Assembly (NCBI RefSeq): GCF_025685575.1
Contig: NZ_JAGSYD010000001.1
Location: forward strand, 3,852 to 67,851
Reading direction: 5' to 3'
Length of the DNA: 64,000 nucleotides
Source: Granulicella cerasi
GTDB lineage: Bacteria; Acidobacteriota; Terriglobia; Terriglobales; Acidobacteriaceae
This document shows positions 51,098-60,530 of this stretch, one piece after another. A program made the position numbers and the translations under genes. The notes beneath the pieces are model-generated. The model was given only the letters and a program-made list of their open reading frames with translations. It ran no database searches and had not been told where the DNA came from. The first letter of the stretch is position 1. The number at the start of each line of letters is the position of its first letter.

Positions 51098-53827
51098 ATG
51101 CTGAGTTCAAGTGCCCGTCGTTACTGGATGAACCATCGCCCTGTCGTCGAAGCTTTGCGCTTTCGACAGGCGCCGATGCTCGCTGCACTGCTCGCGTTCG
51201 CAGCGGGCGAGGTCGCAGCACGTCATGCGTGGATCGCGCCGGCACGACTCTACGCGGCGCTGATGCTGCTCCTGCTGCTCTCCGTTACATCGCTCGCAGG
51301 GGCGCGACGCATCGCGCTCGTACCGGTGCTCGCGCTGTGGGCTGCGCTGGGCGCGGTTGCGTTGCAGATCGAGCGGCCGCCACTTACCCAGACCACGCTG
51401 CGGCCCTGTGCCGATGGCCTTAGTCGCAAGGTGGAAGGCGAAGTGGTGAGTGTGCGGCCGCTGCAAGAGCACACCGCGGTGAACAACGCCGACGGTGCCG
51501 AGCTGCAGCCGTGGGAGGTCGAGCCCGGCGGATGGGAGCTCAGCACCGAGCCTGCGCGTTATCTTGTCGACCTTCGCGTCCGCGCCATCGAGCAGGTGAC
51601 GCCCGATGCCTCTCGCATGGTGCCGCTGCAAGGCGGCGTGCGTGTCTTGCTGATGGGCGATGCGCCTGCGTTGCGTTGCGGCGACGTGCTGCAACTGCCT
51701 CTGCGCATGCGCGTGCCGGAGGAGTATCGCGATCCTGGCGCGTGGTCGCGACGCGAGTATTTGCTGGAGCAAGGCATCGGCCTCGAAGGCTCGGCGCGCG
51801 GTCAGCGCATCCTGCTGGTGCAGCACGCAGGTGCATCGTGGCGATGCCAGCTGCAACACGCGCAGACGTGGGCTTCGCAACGTCTACGCACCTTCCTCGC
51901 CACACCCGCGAACGATGCGCTTCCTGCGTGGCTGCGTTTCGATGCCGAAGATACCGCTACGGTCGAGGCGATGCTTACTGGCGATCGCGGTGACCTGAGT
52001 CATACATGGCGCGAAGAGCTGGAGCGCACCGGAACGTTTCATCTCGTCGTCGTTTCCGGACTCCACGTCACGATGATCGCCGGCGCGCTGCTTTGGCTGC
52101 TGAAGCGTCTGCGCTGTCCCGATTGGATCGCCGTGCCTGTCATGGTGTCCATCGTAACGGCGTTTGCCCTGCTCACCGGCTTCGGCGTGCCCGTGCAACG
52201 CGCGTTGATGATGACCGCCGCGTACGCGATGGCGCGTGCGCTGCGACGCGAGCAATCGGGGCTCAACGCACTTGGCATGGCGGCGCTCATGGTGTTGACG
52301 CTTGACCCGCGCGCACTCTTCTCCGCCAGCTTTCAGATGACCTTCTGCGTCGTCGTCGCGGCAGCGGGTATCGCTGCGCCGATCACGCACAGGCTCTACA
52401 GCGAGCGTCGGCGCGCGCTCAGGAAGCTCGACCGGGCCGAAGGCGATGTGGCGTATGCACCTGCGCTTGCCGCGTGGCGTGTGCGACTGCGACTGTGGCG
52501 AGCGGTGCTGCGTGATGCTATGGGCGCGTGGGCCGCGTGGATCATGTTGCCCGCGCTCTGGCTCTTCTTCGCGGTTTGCGATGCGCTCGTAGTCTCTGCG
52601 GCGATCGAGCTTTGCATGGCGTTGCCGATGGCGCTCCACTTTCATCGCGTCGCCTTGCAGTCGCTCGCGGCAAACGTGCTTTCGGTTCCGCTGATGTGCG
52701 TGGCGCTGGGTGCGGCGGTGGCGATGTTTTTCACCGCTCTGCTGAGCCACGCGATCGCCGCGCCGTTTGCGATGCTCACCGCGTTCGTACTGCATCTGCT
52801 GCGTTGGATCATCGGACATCTTGGCCACGCGTCCTTCGCGGAGTGGCGTGTGCCTGCGCCGCTACCGCTCTGCGCGTTGGGGTCGTGCATCGCGATCGCT
52901 GCGGCCATTCTGCTGCTGCGTATGCGACAGCGAGCGTGGGTGCTTGCGGGTGCGGTATCGCTGGCGCTCGTGCCGCTCTTCACGTTGCTCAGCGTGCCTC
53001 CGCAGCTCGCCCAGGGAGAGCTTGAGCTGAGCGCGCTGGATGTCGGCCAGGGCGACGCATTGCTGCTGGCCACGCCCGATGGCCGCACGCTGCTGATCGA
53101 TGCGGGTGGGCCGTCGGGATACGCGGCGCGCGCGAAGTCCAGCTGGGATGTGGGCGAGGAGGTCGTGTCGCCCTATCTGTGGTCGCGCCAGTTGCGCCGA
53201 CTCGACGCGGTGGCGATTACGCATGCACACACCGACCATCTCGGCGGCATGAGCGCGGTGATGCGGAACTTCCGTCCGCGCGAGCTCTGGCTCAGTGTGC
53301 AACCGGCGCAAGCGGGAGAGCTGCGTTCGTTGCTCGTGCTCGCGCAGCAGCTTCATGTGCAGGTGCGCTGGTTCCGCGCAGGCGATCAGTTCGATTTCGG
53401 CAGCGCGCACATACGCGTGCTGGCGCCGCAGCGAAGCTACACCAACGATCGCAGCGCGAAGAATGATGACTCACTTGTGCTCGAGGCCGACGCGGGCCGC
53501 GCGAGCGTGCTGCTGGAGGGCGATGCCGAGCGCGCCAGCGAAGACGCGATGCTCGCCGCGCAAGATCTACATCCTGTGACGTTGCTGAAGGTTGCGCATC
53601 ACGGCAGTCGCACATCGACGACCGTAGAGTTTGCCAACGAGGTGCGTCCGCAGGTAGCCGTCGTCAGTGTCGGCGCGCAGAACACCTTCGGGCATCCTCG
53701 TGCAGAGACACTCACGACGCTGGAGAGCGAAGGCACGCGGATTTACCGCACGGACCGTGGCGGCTTGCAGCGCTTTCTGCTCGATCCGGTGACCGGCCGC
53801 TGGCAACAAAGCAACGGACCGCAGTAG
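51098..53827 (+). CDS. comEC: ComEC/Rec2 DNA-uptake channel protein
   Basis: A 909-residue membrane protein with the full ComEC layout: N-terminal helices and a DUF4131 OB-fold-like loop (about 20-220), the competence membrane domain (HLVVVSGLHVTMIAG, GFGVPVQRALMM) and a C-terminal metallo-beta-lactamase domain (LDVGQGDALLL, THAHTDHLGG, KVAHHGSRTS). It forms the inner-membrane channel for single-stranded DNA uptake; the beta-lactamase domain may degrade the other strand. The first start codon (51098) has no clear Shine-Dalgarno, and ATG 51128 is possible. No other competence gene is adjacent. Confidence 0.94.
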   Translation: MLSSSARRYWMNHRPVVEALRFRQAPMLAALLAFAAGEVAARHAWIAPARLYAALMLLLLLSVTSLAGARRIALVPVLALWAALGAVALQIERPPLTQTTLRPCADGLSRKVEGEVVSVRPLQEHTAVNNADGAELQPWEVEPGGWELSTEPARYLVDLRVRAIEQVTPDASRMVPLQGGVRVLLMGDAPALRCGDVLQLPLRMRVPEEYRDPGAWSRREYLLEQGIGLEGSARGQRILLVQHAGASWRCQLQHAQTWASQRLRTFLATPANDALPAWLRFDAEDTATVEAMLTGDRGDLSHTWREELERTGTFHLVVVSGLHVTMIAGALLWLLKRLRCPDWIAVPVMVSIVTAFALLTGFGVPVQRALMMTAAYAMARALRREQSGLNALGMAALMVLTLDPRALFSASFQMTFCVVVAAAGIAAPITHRLYSERRRALRKLDRAEGDVAYAPALAAWRVRLRLWRAVLRDAMGAWAAWIMLPALWLFFAVCDALVVSAAIELCMALPMALHFHRVALQSLAANVLSVPLMCVALGAAVAMFFTALLSHAIAAPFAMLTAFVLHLLRWIIGHLGHASFAEWRVPAPLPLCALGSCIAIAAAILLLRMRQRAWVLAGAVSLALVPLFTLLSVPPQLAQGELELSALDVGQGDALLLATPDGRTLLIDAGGPSGYAARAKSSWDVGEEVVSPYLWSRQLRRLDAVAITHAHTDHLGGMSAVMRNFRPRELWLSVQPAQAGELRSLLVLAQQLHVQVRWFRAGDQFDFGSAHIRVLAPQRSYTNDRSAKNDDSLVLEADAGRASVLLEGDAERASEDAMLAAQDLHPVTLLKVAHHGSRTSTTVEFANEVRPQVAVVSVGAQNTFGHPRAETLTTLESEGTRIYRTDRGGLQRFLLDPVTGRWQQSNGPQ

Positions 53828-53837
53828 GTACAAACGA

Positions 53838-53867
53838 ACCAAGGCAGAGCCGAAGCTCTGCCTTGGT
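53838..53867. terminator. bidirectional hairpin terminator after comEC
   Basis: ACCAAGGCAGAGC (53838-53850), CGAA, GCTCTGCCTTGGT (53855-53867) is a perfect 13-bp stem. On the minus strand it has a UUCG loop and is followed by TCGTTTG. It separates the convergent comEC and lipoprotein genes. Confidence 0.75.
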
Positions 53868-53887
53868 CAGCAAGATGCTCGCCGCAA

Positions 53888-56257
53888 CTACGGAACGGCG
53901 ACCGGACCAATCATCGGCGTCTTCACCGGTACTGCAGGACCGATGAACTCCACCAGCTGGTTGTTGCCGAAGCTTGTGATCCAGACGTTGCCGGCTTGAT
54001 CGATCGCCGTCGCAAAGGCCTCGAGCAGCGACGAATCGCTCGCGAGGCCGTTCGTGCCGGAGAGCGCTGTGCCCGGCGTGGCCGACGACGCGCCCGAGAA
54101 GAGCGAGATGGACGGCGAGCGATAGTTCGCGACCCATGCCGTGCCGCCGCCATCGATGGCGATGCCCTGCGGCTGCGTGAGGCCGCCACCGGTGTAGCCC
54201 GTTCCCGAAAGCACCGTGCCGGTGCTCGAAACCAGGCCGAGCGACTGGCTGTAGTAGTTCGCCGTCCAGATGTTGCTGTTGGCATCCACCGCAACGCCCG
54301 AGGGACCATAGCCCACCACGTAGCTCTGGAAGGTGCCATCCGACGTCACGCGCGTCACGGTATTCGACGACTGGTTCGCCACCCATCCGCGACGGCTGCT
54401 GTCCACCGCAACGGCTACGGGGAAGGCGAAGTCGGCCGTGGACGAGTAGCCCGAGCTGCCCGAAAGCGGGTTGCCGGAGTTGTCGAGGATCGTCAGGTGC
54501 GAGTTGCCATAGTCCACGACCCACACCTGGGCCTTGGAGTCATGGGCGATCGAGATCGGGAAGTTGAGGCCGCCGCTGGAGTACGGCGAGCCCGACACCA
54601 CCGCGCCGGTCTTCGTGAAGACGCCGACCGTGCCGAGTCCCGTGGGGCCGCCTTCTTCATTGGCCACCCACATGTTGTCGCTCGCGTCGACTGCGCCGCC
54701 GTAGGAGTTATACAAGCCGTTGCCGGTGAGGCCGCTCGCGAAGACCGGCGTGCCGGTGTTGGTGAAGAGGCTCGTTACGGCGAAGTAGTTCACCACCCAG
54801 ACGCGACCGGTAGAGTCGATCGAAAGCGTCGAAGGGCCGTTCATGCCGCCGCCGGTATAGGTGGCGTAGAGCATCCAGTCGGGCGGCTGCGTCGTCACCG
54901 TCGGCAGATAGGGCGGCGCGCTCAACGCGCTGGAGAGCGTGAACATCGCGGTCGTATCCAGCGTGGGGTTCTTCGCCAGGTTCAGAATCGCGTCCAGCGT
55001 GTTCGTGGGGGCGACGGTGTTCACCGCCGCCGCGGAGAAGAAGGACGAGCAAGCGGTGCTCGAGGCACTGGACGAAAGCAGGCAAGCGTTCATCACGTTC
55101 GCCAGCATGTTCACCTTCGCCGTGGGCGCCGTGCCCGTGGACGGGAAAGCCGCGCCGGGAGTGGTGCCCGCCGTCGTATTGGCGAAGTTCAGGAAGCCGT
55201 TCGCGGCCAGCGTGATGCCGCTGAGGTTCGTCGAGGTCGCGCCGAGCTGTGCGCCAGCCTTGAGGAACGCCTGGAAGGCGTACGCCGATACCACCGTCGT
55301 GACTTCGTCGATCACGAACGAAGAGGTCGTCTTGAGCGCCGCGCAGCTTCCGGGCGAAGACAGCAGCACGGAGCCGGAGTTTGCGTTGCTCGAAGCGCCA
55401 GCCTTGCCGCCTGTCGCCACCAGGTAGACGATCTCCGTGCCTGCGGTGGAGCAGCTATAGTTCGCCGTGGAGAGCGCGAAAGCACCCGTCGAGTCCGTCA
55501 CCAGCGGCGTAGAAAGCAGCGCTGTCGGCGCCGAGCCGTTACCGCTCGTGCCCGCCTTGTAAAGCTGTACGCTGGCGCCGACGATCGGCGTCGAGCCTGC
55601 CTCCACACGCGTGTTCGGCGTGGAGTTGATCTTGAGCGTCACCGTTCCTGTACCGCTCTGCGCCGGTGAGCCGGAGTCCGTTACCTTGATGCCGAGCGAG
55701 ACGTTCGCCACGGCCGTGGGCAGCCCCGAGATAACGCAGCCCGCGCCCATCGTGAGCCCTGCAGGCAGCGTGCCCGAAGTGACGGTGCACGTGAACGGCG
55801 AGGTGCCGTTGGCCACGCCAAGAGAAGCGCTGTATTGCACGCCGACCGCGCCGTCAGGAAGCGCTGTCGTCGTGAGCGAAGGCGGTGCGGGGTTGATCGT
55901 CACGGCGATCGTTGCAGAACCGGTGCGCGTTGTGGCGGAGGAGTCGCTCGCAGCCACGGTGACGCTGTAGCTGCCTGCAGCCGAAGGCGTGCCGGAGATG
56001 ACGCAGCCGCTCGAAACCGCCGTGCCCGTGGGTGCGGAGCCGGAGGTGACCTTACAGGTGTAGGGCGAAGTGCCACCGCTCACCGCGATGCTCTGCGAGT
56101 ACGCCGTGCCCACAACGCCGGTGGCGTAGGTGCCTCCCGTTACCGTCAACGATGGCGTCGGTGCAGTGGGTGTGGTGGATCCGCCGCAACCGGCGAGAAG
56201 AACCGAGGTCGCTAGGAGCGCAAAAAAAGATGGCAAGGACGGGCGACGCAGTGACAT
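53888..56257 (-). CDS. lipoprotein with Ig-like and NHL/Vgb-like beta-propeller repeats
   Basis: A 789-residue lipoprotein: signal ending LLAGC, with the acylated cysteine at 24. Two putative-Ig (He_PIG-type) repeats follow, with GVVGTAYSQSIAVSGGTSPYTC and GVQYSASLGVANGTSPFTC as their cores (about 40-210), then a carboxypeptidase-regulatory-like segment. The last 350 residues form NHL/streptogramin-lyase-like blades (SIDSTGRVWVVNYF, VDASDNMWVANEE, VDANSNIWTANYY, IDGGGTAWVANYR). Surface-exposed lipoproteins of this type are common in acidobacteria; binding partners are unknown. It follows the exosortase gene by 91 nt but lacks a sorting signal itself. The start ATG 56257 is set by the signal. 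Confidence 0.88.
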   Translation of the reverse strand: MSLRRPSLPSFFALLATSVLLAGCGGSTTPTAPTPSLTVTGGTYATGVVGTAYSQSIAVSGGTSPYTCKVTSGSAPTGTAVSSGCVISGTPSAAGSYSVTVAASDSSATTRTGSATIAVTINPAPPSLTTTALPDGAVGVQYSASLGVANGTSPFTCTVTSGTLPAGLTMGAGCVISGLPTAVANVSLGIKVTDSGSPAQSGTGTVTLKINSTPNTRVEAGSTPIVGASVQLYKAGTSGNGSAPTALLSTPLVTDSTGAFALSTANYSCSTAGTEIVYLVATGGKAGASSNANSGSVLLSSPGSCAALKTTSSFVIDEVTTVVSAYAFQAFLKAGAQLGATSTNLSGITLAANGFLNFANTTAGTTPGAAFPSTGTAPTAKVNMLANVMNACLLSSSASSTACSSFFSAAAVNTVAPTNTLDAILNLAKNPTLDTTAMFTLSSALSAPPYLPTVTTQPPDWMLYATYTGGGMNGPSTLSIDSTGRVWVVNYFAVTSLFTNTGTPVFASGLTGNGLYNSYGGAVDASDNMWVANEEGGPTGLGTVGVFTKTGAVVSGSPYSSGGLNFPISIAHDSKAQVWVVDYGNSHLTILDNSGNPLSGSSGYSSTADFAFPVAVAVDSSRRGWVANQSSNTVTRVTSDGTFQSYVVGYGPSGVAVDANSNIWTANYYSQSLGLVSSTGTVLSGTGYTGGGLTQPQGIAIDGGGTAWVANYRSPSISLFSGASSATPGTALSGTNGLASDSSLLEAFATAIDQAGNVWITSFGNNQLVEFIGPAVPVKTPMIGPVAVP

Positions 56258-56348
56258 GGGACACCTGGAAAATACGCAGAAAATTGTGATCGCGGCCTGA
56301 GGCCGCTTTGTACTTATTGGCGATGAGGCTATCACGTCCGCCATAAGA

Positions 56349-57992
56349 TCAGCGATACGGTGCCGTGAAATCGCTGAGGTTGGCAGCCGAGAGGAACTGG
56401 GCCAAATTGCTGGTCAACTCTGCGCGAGCGCGGTCGGCGGCCATCGCCGTATCGAGCGTCTCGGTGCGCAGCAGCACCGGCATCGTCCGGCCGTGTCCGT
56501 CCTGCATCATGGAATGCAGGTCCGGGCGACTATAGACGAGTCCAAACCGCTTGCCTTGGGTCGCGTGCTGGCCGCAGGTGGAGCCCTCGCAGACGGTTGT
56601 CGCTTCCAGATACTGTGTCGCTCCGTCGTTGAAGAACGATCCGGAGAAGGCGATCGAACCGCCAGCGGTCGGCAGATTCAGATCGCCGTGCCAGAGCCAG
56701 TCCTCGCCGCGTGCCGCGTGGCAGAGCAAGGTGTCGTGCGCGCCGAGCACCGGCGAGATGCCCACCGAGACGATCGGGCCGCCGTCCGCAGGCGCATAAT
56801 CTGCCCAGTAGAAAATCAGCGGCCCAGCCGTAAGATACTCATTCCACTCACGGCGCAGCTTCCACTGGCCGAGCTGCTGCGGAAAGCGTCCGAGGGCTTT
56901 CTGATCGATCTGCGGCTGAGGATGGCGCGCCTCCGCGACCATCGTGTGCACGTAGCTGAAGCTGCCGACGAGGAACACGACGGCCATCGCCGCCAGACGA
57001 GCCGTAAACGACATGCCCGCGCGCTCAAAGCGCAGCCCCGGCTGGATCGGCATTCGCGGCGGACGCAGGTCATGCGTGGGGTTGAAGCGACGGATCAGCG
57101 AGAACAGCAGGAGCGTGGCCGTGAAGAACAGGCACGCACCGATGATGTAGTCGCCCATCTCCGCGCGCGACTGCAGCCAGGTAATGTGCAGCGCCACGAT
57201 GTAGTACAGCACCAGCACACAGAGACGGACCAGATTGAAAATGTATCCGAGCAGGATCGCACCCAGCGTCATCATCGCGATCACGCGAGGACGGAAGCGA
57301 TACACGTAGCCCGCCACCAGCGCGATGAAGCCCATGGTGATGGCACCGCGGATTCCATTGCAGCCCGGCGCGATGAACATGCCGAACTCCGGCGTGAACA
57401 TCAGGCGCAACTGGTCGGAGGTCAACTTCTGCCCCATCGCGTGGGCGAAACCGCGCGCGATCATCGCCGACGCATGCTGCAGCGGCATGTCCACCACAAG
57501 GTTGAAGGTGTGCGGGACCGGGTTTACGAACCACATCAGGATGATCGGGAAGATGGCCTTGCGATAAAGCCGCGTGCCGCCGAAAAGCAGCACCAGTCCT
57601 GACGTGTACGCCAGTGCCACCAGCGAGTGCGGCGGCAGGAAGATCGCCTTGGACGGCGAAAGCACCAGTTCGAGGATCGCGTGGTCGCGCAGATGGACGA
57701 GAGCGATCGTCACCACGAGGATGACCAGGCCCCACCAGGTGCCGCGCATCTCCCAGCCCAGCGAACGCCAGACGCGGAGGATGAGCACGAAGCTGACCAG
57801 CGGCACGAACGCACCGATGGATTTCAGAGGATCGGTCGCCCACAGACCCAGCAGGTAGCCTGCGGTCGAGTAGACAGACATAACGCCGACGACCGCGAGG
57901 GCGGCCACCAGAGCAGCCGCAACAGGCAGGCGAAGCCCCGATCCGGACGCGGTGCTGTGATCGGAGGCGGGGCTCATGGTTCCTGCAGACAT
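56349..57992 (-). CDS. xrtJ: exosortase (acidobacterial J-like type) fused to an EpsI-like domain
   Basis: A 547-residue protein. The N-terminal polytopic domain (about 20-300) has exosortase motifs: the active-site Cys in IAPGCNGIRGA (C211) and the conserved Arg in FNLVRLCVLVLYY (R256). Where many exosortases have His in a HxxxGWL motif, here there is MGDYIIGA (D281). The C-terminal third (about 330-547) is an EpsI/DUF3485-like periplasmic domain (GRFPQQLGQWKL). Exosortases cut PEP-CTERM-type proteins during export. The name XrtJ is from memory of the acidobacterial group. A PExPT-type substrate lies 51 nt upstream on the same strand. ATG 57992 is preferred; ATG 57977 is possible. Confidence 0.85.
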   Translation of the reverse strand: MSAGTMSPASDHSTASGSGLRLPVAAALVAALAVVGVMSVYSTAGYLLGLWATDPLKSIGAFVPLVSFVLILRVWRSLGWEMRGTWWGLVILVVTIALVHLRDHAILELVLSPSKAIFLPPHSLVALAYTSGLVLLFGGTRLYRKAIFPIILMWFVNPVPHTFNLVVDMPLQHASAMIARGFAHAMGQKLTSDQLRLMFTPEFGMFIAPGCNGIRGAITMGFIALVAGYVYRFRPRVIAMMTLGAILLGYIFNLVRLCVLVLYYIVALHITWLQSRAEMGDYIIGACLFFTATLLLFSLIRRFNPTHDLRPPRMPIQPGLRFERAGMSFTARLAAMAVVFLVGSFSYVHTMVAEARHPQPQIDQKALGRFPQQLGQWKLRREWNEYLTAGPLIFYWADYAPADGGPIVSVGISPVLGAHDTLLCHAARGEDWLWHGDLNLPTAGGSIAFSGSFFNDGATQYLEATTVCEGSTCGQHATQGKRFGLVYSRPDLHSMMQDGHGRTMPVLLRTETLDTAMAADRARAELTSNLAQFLSAANLSDFTAPYR

Positions 57993-58043
57993 AAATGCGG
58001 TCTCTTCCTCTCTAAGGTGAGGAAGATAGGATATCGCGAAAGC

Positions 58044-58217
58044 TTAGCGACGGAGACGGCCGCGCAGGCCTGCCACAACAGCACCAGCCGAGCCGACCAG
58101 CGCCAGAATGGCCGTCGGGTTCTCAGGCGAGTTGACGCAGCCGGTCTGAGCGAACGCGGGCGCTGCCGCCGTGAGAAGGAATGCGGCCGAAAGGGTGAAA
58201 AACAGGGACTTCTTCAT
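58044..58217 (-). CDS. micro-substrate of the exosortase (signal peptide plus PExPT sorting signal)
   Basis: A 57-residue protein. Residues 1-23 are a clear signal peptide ending in PAFA; residues 31-35 are PENPT; residues 36-50 are one hydrophobic helix; the end is RGRLRR. This is a complete C-terminal exosortase sorting signal. Only seven residues (QTGCVNS, with one cysteine) remain between the two processing sites. The start ATG 58217 has GAGG 9 nt upstream. It lies directly upstream of the exosortase on the same strand. It may be the dedicated substrate of that enzyme, a lipid-linked or released peptide, or a remnant of a longer protein. Confidence 0.8.
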   Translation of the reverse strand: MKKSLFFTLSAAFLLTAAAPAFAQTGCVNSPENPTAILALVGSAGAVVAGLRGRLRR

Positions 58218-58464
58218 GTACAAGCGCCTCACTGCTGGCATCGCTACTTGGCGGCCAACGGAAAATTGGTTTCATCCGCGAGAGATCGTAAGTCGGTAGA
58301 ACACTGCATGCGCTTCTGTAGTTATGAGCCGATCAGGCCTCATAGCCAGAAGACGCGCTTCTCCTGACCTGCTCTTTGTACCCCATTGAACCGCCGTTTG
58401 CAATCACCCAAACTCAGATGCGTTCCAATTCTGTACACACTGCACCAGCCGCTGTGCAACCGGT

Positions 58465-59505
58465 TTACAGATGCAGACTTGCAGCGCGCTCCGAACGCCC
58501 GCTGAGTTCCGATGCGCGCGCTTCGGCGTACGCTGCGGCGCCGAGCAGAGCGCAGGTGTCGTCCAGAATGATGCGCACCGGCATCGACTCGAGCAGGGGC
58601 GACATGCGGCCCTTGTCGAGGAACGCCTGCATGAACTCACCGTTCTGCATCGTCTTCAGGATCTTCGGCGCAATGCCGCCGCCGAGATAGATGCCGCCCG
58701 TGGCAAGCACCTTCAACGCCACGTTCCCCGCCTCCGCGCCGAAGCTGCGCACGAAGATCTTCAACGTTTCCGCGCAGATTTCACTCGAGCCGTCTTCGCC
58801 GCAGGTGCCGATCACCGCGTTGGGGTCTTCCTTCTCCATGCGCTCGCGGAGCCAGTCAGGCTCTTCCATGCCCTGGTCGTCGCGCAGGAAGGCATAGATG
58901 TTCTTCATGCCCAGGCCGCTGACGACGCGCTCGAAGCTCACGCGGCCCTTCAGCGTCGTGATCAGGTAGTTCAGCAGCGCAATCTCCTGCGCGTTGCGCG
59001 GCGCAAAGTCGCAGTGGCCACCTTCGGACGGGATCGGACGATGCGCATTGCGCGCCGAGTCCCAGATGAGCAGCGCTTCACCCAGGCCGGTGCCTGCGGA
59101 CACGAGACCGCGATGGCCCACCACACTCGGGTCGCCCGCGTGCAGCGTGGCGATCTTCTCCGGCACGATCTCCGGGATGCCATAGCCGTTCGCTTCAAGG
59201 TCGTTGATGAGGAAGATGTGCTCGATGCCAAGCGCCTTCGCGAGCTCGCGCGAGTCCAGCGTCCACGGCAGGTTCGTCAGCTTCAGGCGACCATCGCGGA
59301 CGGGACCGGGGCAGCCGAAACAGGCCGCGACGATCTCGGTCTTGTCTTCTTTCCCGCTCTCGAGAAACTTCTTCACCACGTCATCAAGCGAGGGGAACTC
59401 GCCGGCGGGAAACTTCTCATCGCGAATGGGCTGCAACTTGCCTCCCGCGAAGTTGTAAAGAGCCAGATGGACCTTCGTACCGCCTACGTCGCCTGCAAGA
59501 ATCAT
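58465..59505 (-). CDS. glk: glucokinase
   Basis: A 346-residue ROK-unrelated (E. coli Glk-type) glucokinase of the ASKHA fold. Motifs are ILAGDVGGTKVHLALY (ATP phosphate loop), GPVRDGRLKLTNLPW, FLINDLEANGYG with the catalytic Asp, GTGLGEALLI and EGGHCDFAPR in the glucose site, then LATGGIYLGGGIAPK. It makes glucose-6-phosphate for zwf in the same gene run. The start ATG 59505 begins the conserved core; the upstream frame is not supported. It is the last gene of gnd-zwf-pgl-glk; a hairpin at 59563-59604 separates it from pgl. Confidence 0.93.
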   Translation of the reverse strand: MILAGDVGGTKVHLALYNFAGGKLQPIRDEKFPAGEFPSLDDVVKKFLESGKEDKTEIVAACFGCPGPVRDGRLKLTNLPWTLDSRELAKALGIEHIFLINDLEANGYGIPEIVPEKIATLHAGDPSVVGHRGLVSAGTGLGEALLIWDSARNAHRPIPSEGGHCDFAPRNAQEIALLNYLITTLKGRVSFERVVSGLGMKNIYAFLRDDQGMEEPDWLRERMEKEDPNAVIGTCGEDGSSEICAETLKIFVRSFGAEAGNVALKVLATGGIYLGGGIAPKILKTMQNGEFMQAFLDKGRMSPLLESMPVRIILDDTCALLGAAAYAEARASELSGRSERAASLHL

Positions 59506-59562
59506 GGTGTGTGTGCGGCTCCTTGGCCGCATAAACAAGGTAAATCAAAAGATCAACGACAA

Positions 59563-59604
59563 GAGGCATGGACGGCAGGCCACCTGCGCCGTCATCCATG
59601 CCTC
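59563..59604 (-). terminator. long hairpin between pgl and glk
   Basis: GAGGCATGG (59563-59571) and CCATGCCTC (59596-59604) pair, with the inner pair GACGGC/GCCGTC. There is only a weak U-rich tract after it on the minus strand, so it may be a partial terminator or an mRNA-stability element within the operon. Confidence 0.5.
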
Positions 59605-59619
59605 GACCTGCCGCAAAGA

Positions 59620-60435
59620 CTAAATCTCGATCGTGCCGACCTTGCGGCTGCCGTTCGGCGTGGTGAAGACTTCGGTGGTCGCTGGCAGCTTTGCTGCCGC
59701 AGCTTCGTCGAGCAGGAACAGCAGCTTCCCGTTCGTCGGGCGAATCAGCTGCGAGGGATACTCCTCGACGTTACGCTCGCCGGTGAGCACTTCGGCCAGC
59801 ACGTCGGTCTTGTCCTTGCCCGCGATCGCGAAAGCCACTTCCGCCGCCTGGTTGATGACGATCCACGTCAGCGTGATGCGCCAGGTGTCCTTCTGCGGCA
59901 CGTGGTTCGCGATGGCGATACGGCCCATCTCGTCGAGGCCCGCGGTGTGCGGGAAGAGCGAGGCGGTGTGACCGTCCGGGCCCATGCCGAGCAGCACGAG
60001 ATCAAAGTGCGGCGACTCCGCGCCTTCGAGCTTCATCGAGTTCCGCAGTACAGCCTCATAGCGAGAGGCCGCTTCTTCAGGGTCGAGCTCGCCTTCCATG
60101 CGATGAACGTTCTCGGCAGGCAGCGGCACCTTATCGAGCAGCAGTTCCTTGCAGACGCCGTAGTTCGACTCAGGCTCGGTCGGCGCCACGCAGCGCTCGT
60201 CGACCCAGTAGAGCTGCAGCTTGTCCCACGGAATGGTGTTCAGGAACGGGCCATCCGGATCAGCGAGCAGCTTGAACATCGCCTGCGGGGTCGAGCCGCC
60301 CGAGATAGCGATGCGCGCCACGCCGCGAGCGGCAACAGCCTGCTCAATCTTCGAAGCAAACAAGCGCGCCGAGGCAGCAGCCATGTCAGCGGGCGTGGGG
60401 AAAACCTGATAGGTAGCGGTGACGGTGCGAGACAT
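59620..60435 (-). CDS. pgl: 6-phosphogluconolactonase
   Basis: A 271-residue DevB-type lactonase of the glucosamine-6-phosphate isomerase fold. It hydrolyses 6-phosphogluconolactone between the Zwf and Gnd steps. Motifs are ISGGSTPQAMFKLL, the WVDERCV segment, SNYG and LLGMGPDGHTASLFPH with the catalytic His. ATG 60435 was preferred to the TTG at 60441. It follows zwf across a heptad-repeat element. Confidence 0.94.
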   Translation of the reverse strand: MSRTVTATYQVFPTPADMAAASARLFASKIEQAVAARGVARIAISGGSTPQAMFKLLADPDGPFLNTIPWDKLQLYWVDERCVAPTEPESNYGVCKELLLDKVPLPAENVHRMEGELDPEEAASRYEAVLRNSMKLEGAESPHFDLVLLGMGPDGHTASLFPHTAGLDEMGRIAIANHVPQKDTWRITLTWIVINQAAEVAFAIAGKDKTDVLAEVLTGERNVEEYPSQLIRPTNGKLLFLLDEAAAAKLPATTEVFTTPNGSRKVGTIEI

Positions 60436-60440
60436 AGGCA

Positions 60441-60525
60441 AAGGGTCCAGGGTTCAGGGCCCAGGGTCCAGAAAGACCCCGGGCAGTTGTCGTCTGAGCC
60501 CTGGACCCTAAGCCCTGGGCCCTTG
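60441..60525. repeat. heptad-repeat inverted element, AGGGYYC family
   Basis: The left arm is AGGGTCC, AGGGTTC, AGGGCCC, AGGGTCC, AGA (60442-60472). The right arm, on the minus strand, is AGGGCCC, AGGGCTT, AGGGTCC, AGGGCTC. All units have period 7. It starts 6 nt after the zwf stop codon and runs up to the pgl start. Confidence 0.8.
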
Positions 60526-60530
60526 TCTTC

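Noticed and set aside
58218..58464. c-di-GMP (GEMM-type) riboswitch upstream of the exosortase substrate gene
   Set aside because: The conserved core of that riboswitch could not be found; only a small TATGAG/CTCATA hairpin is visible.
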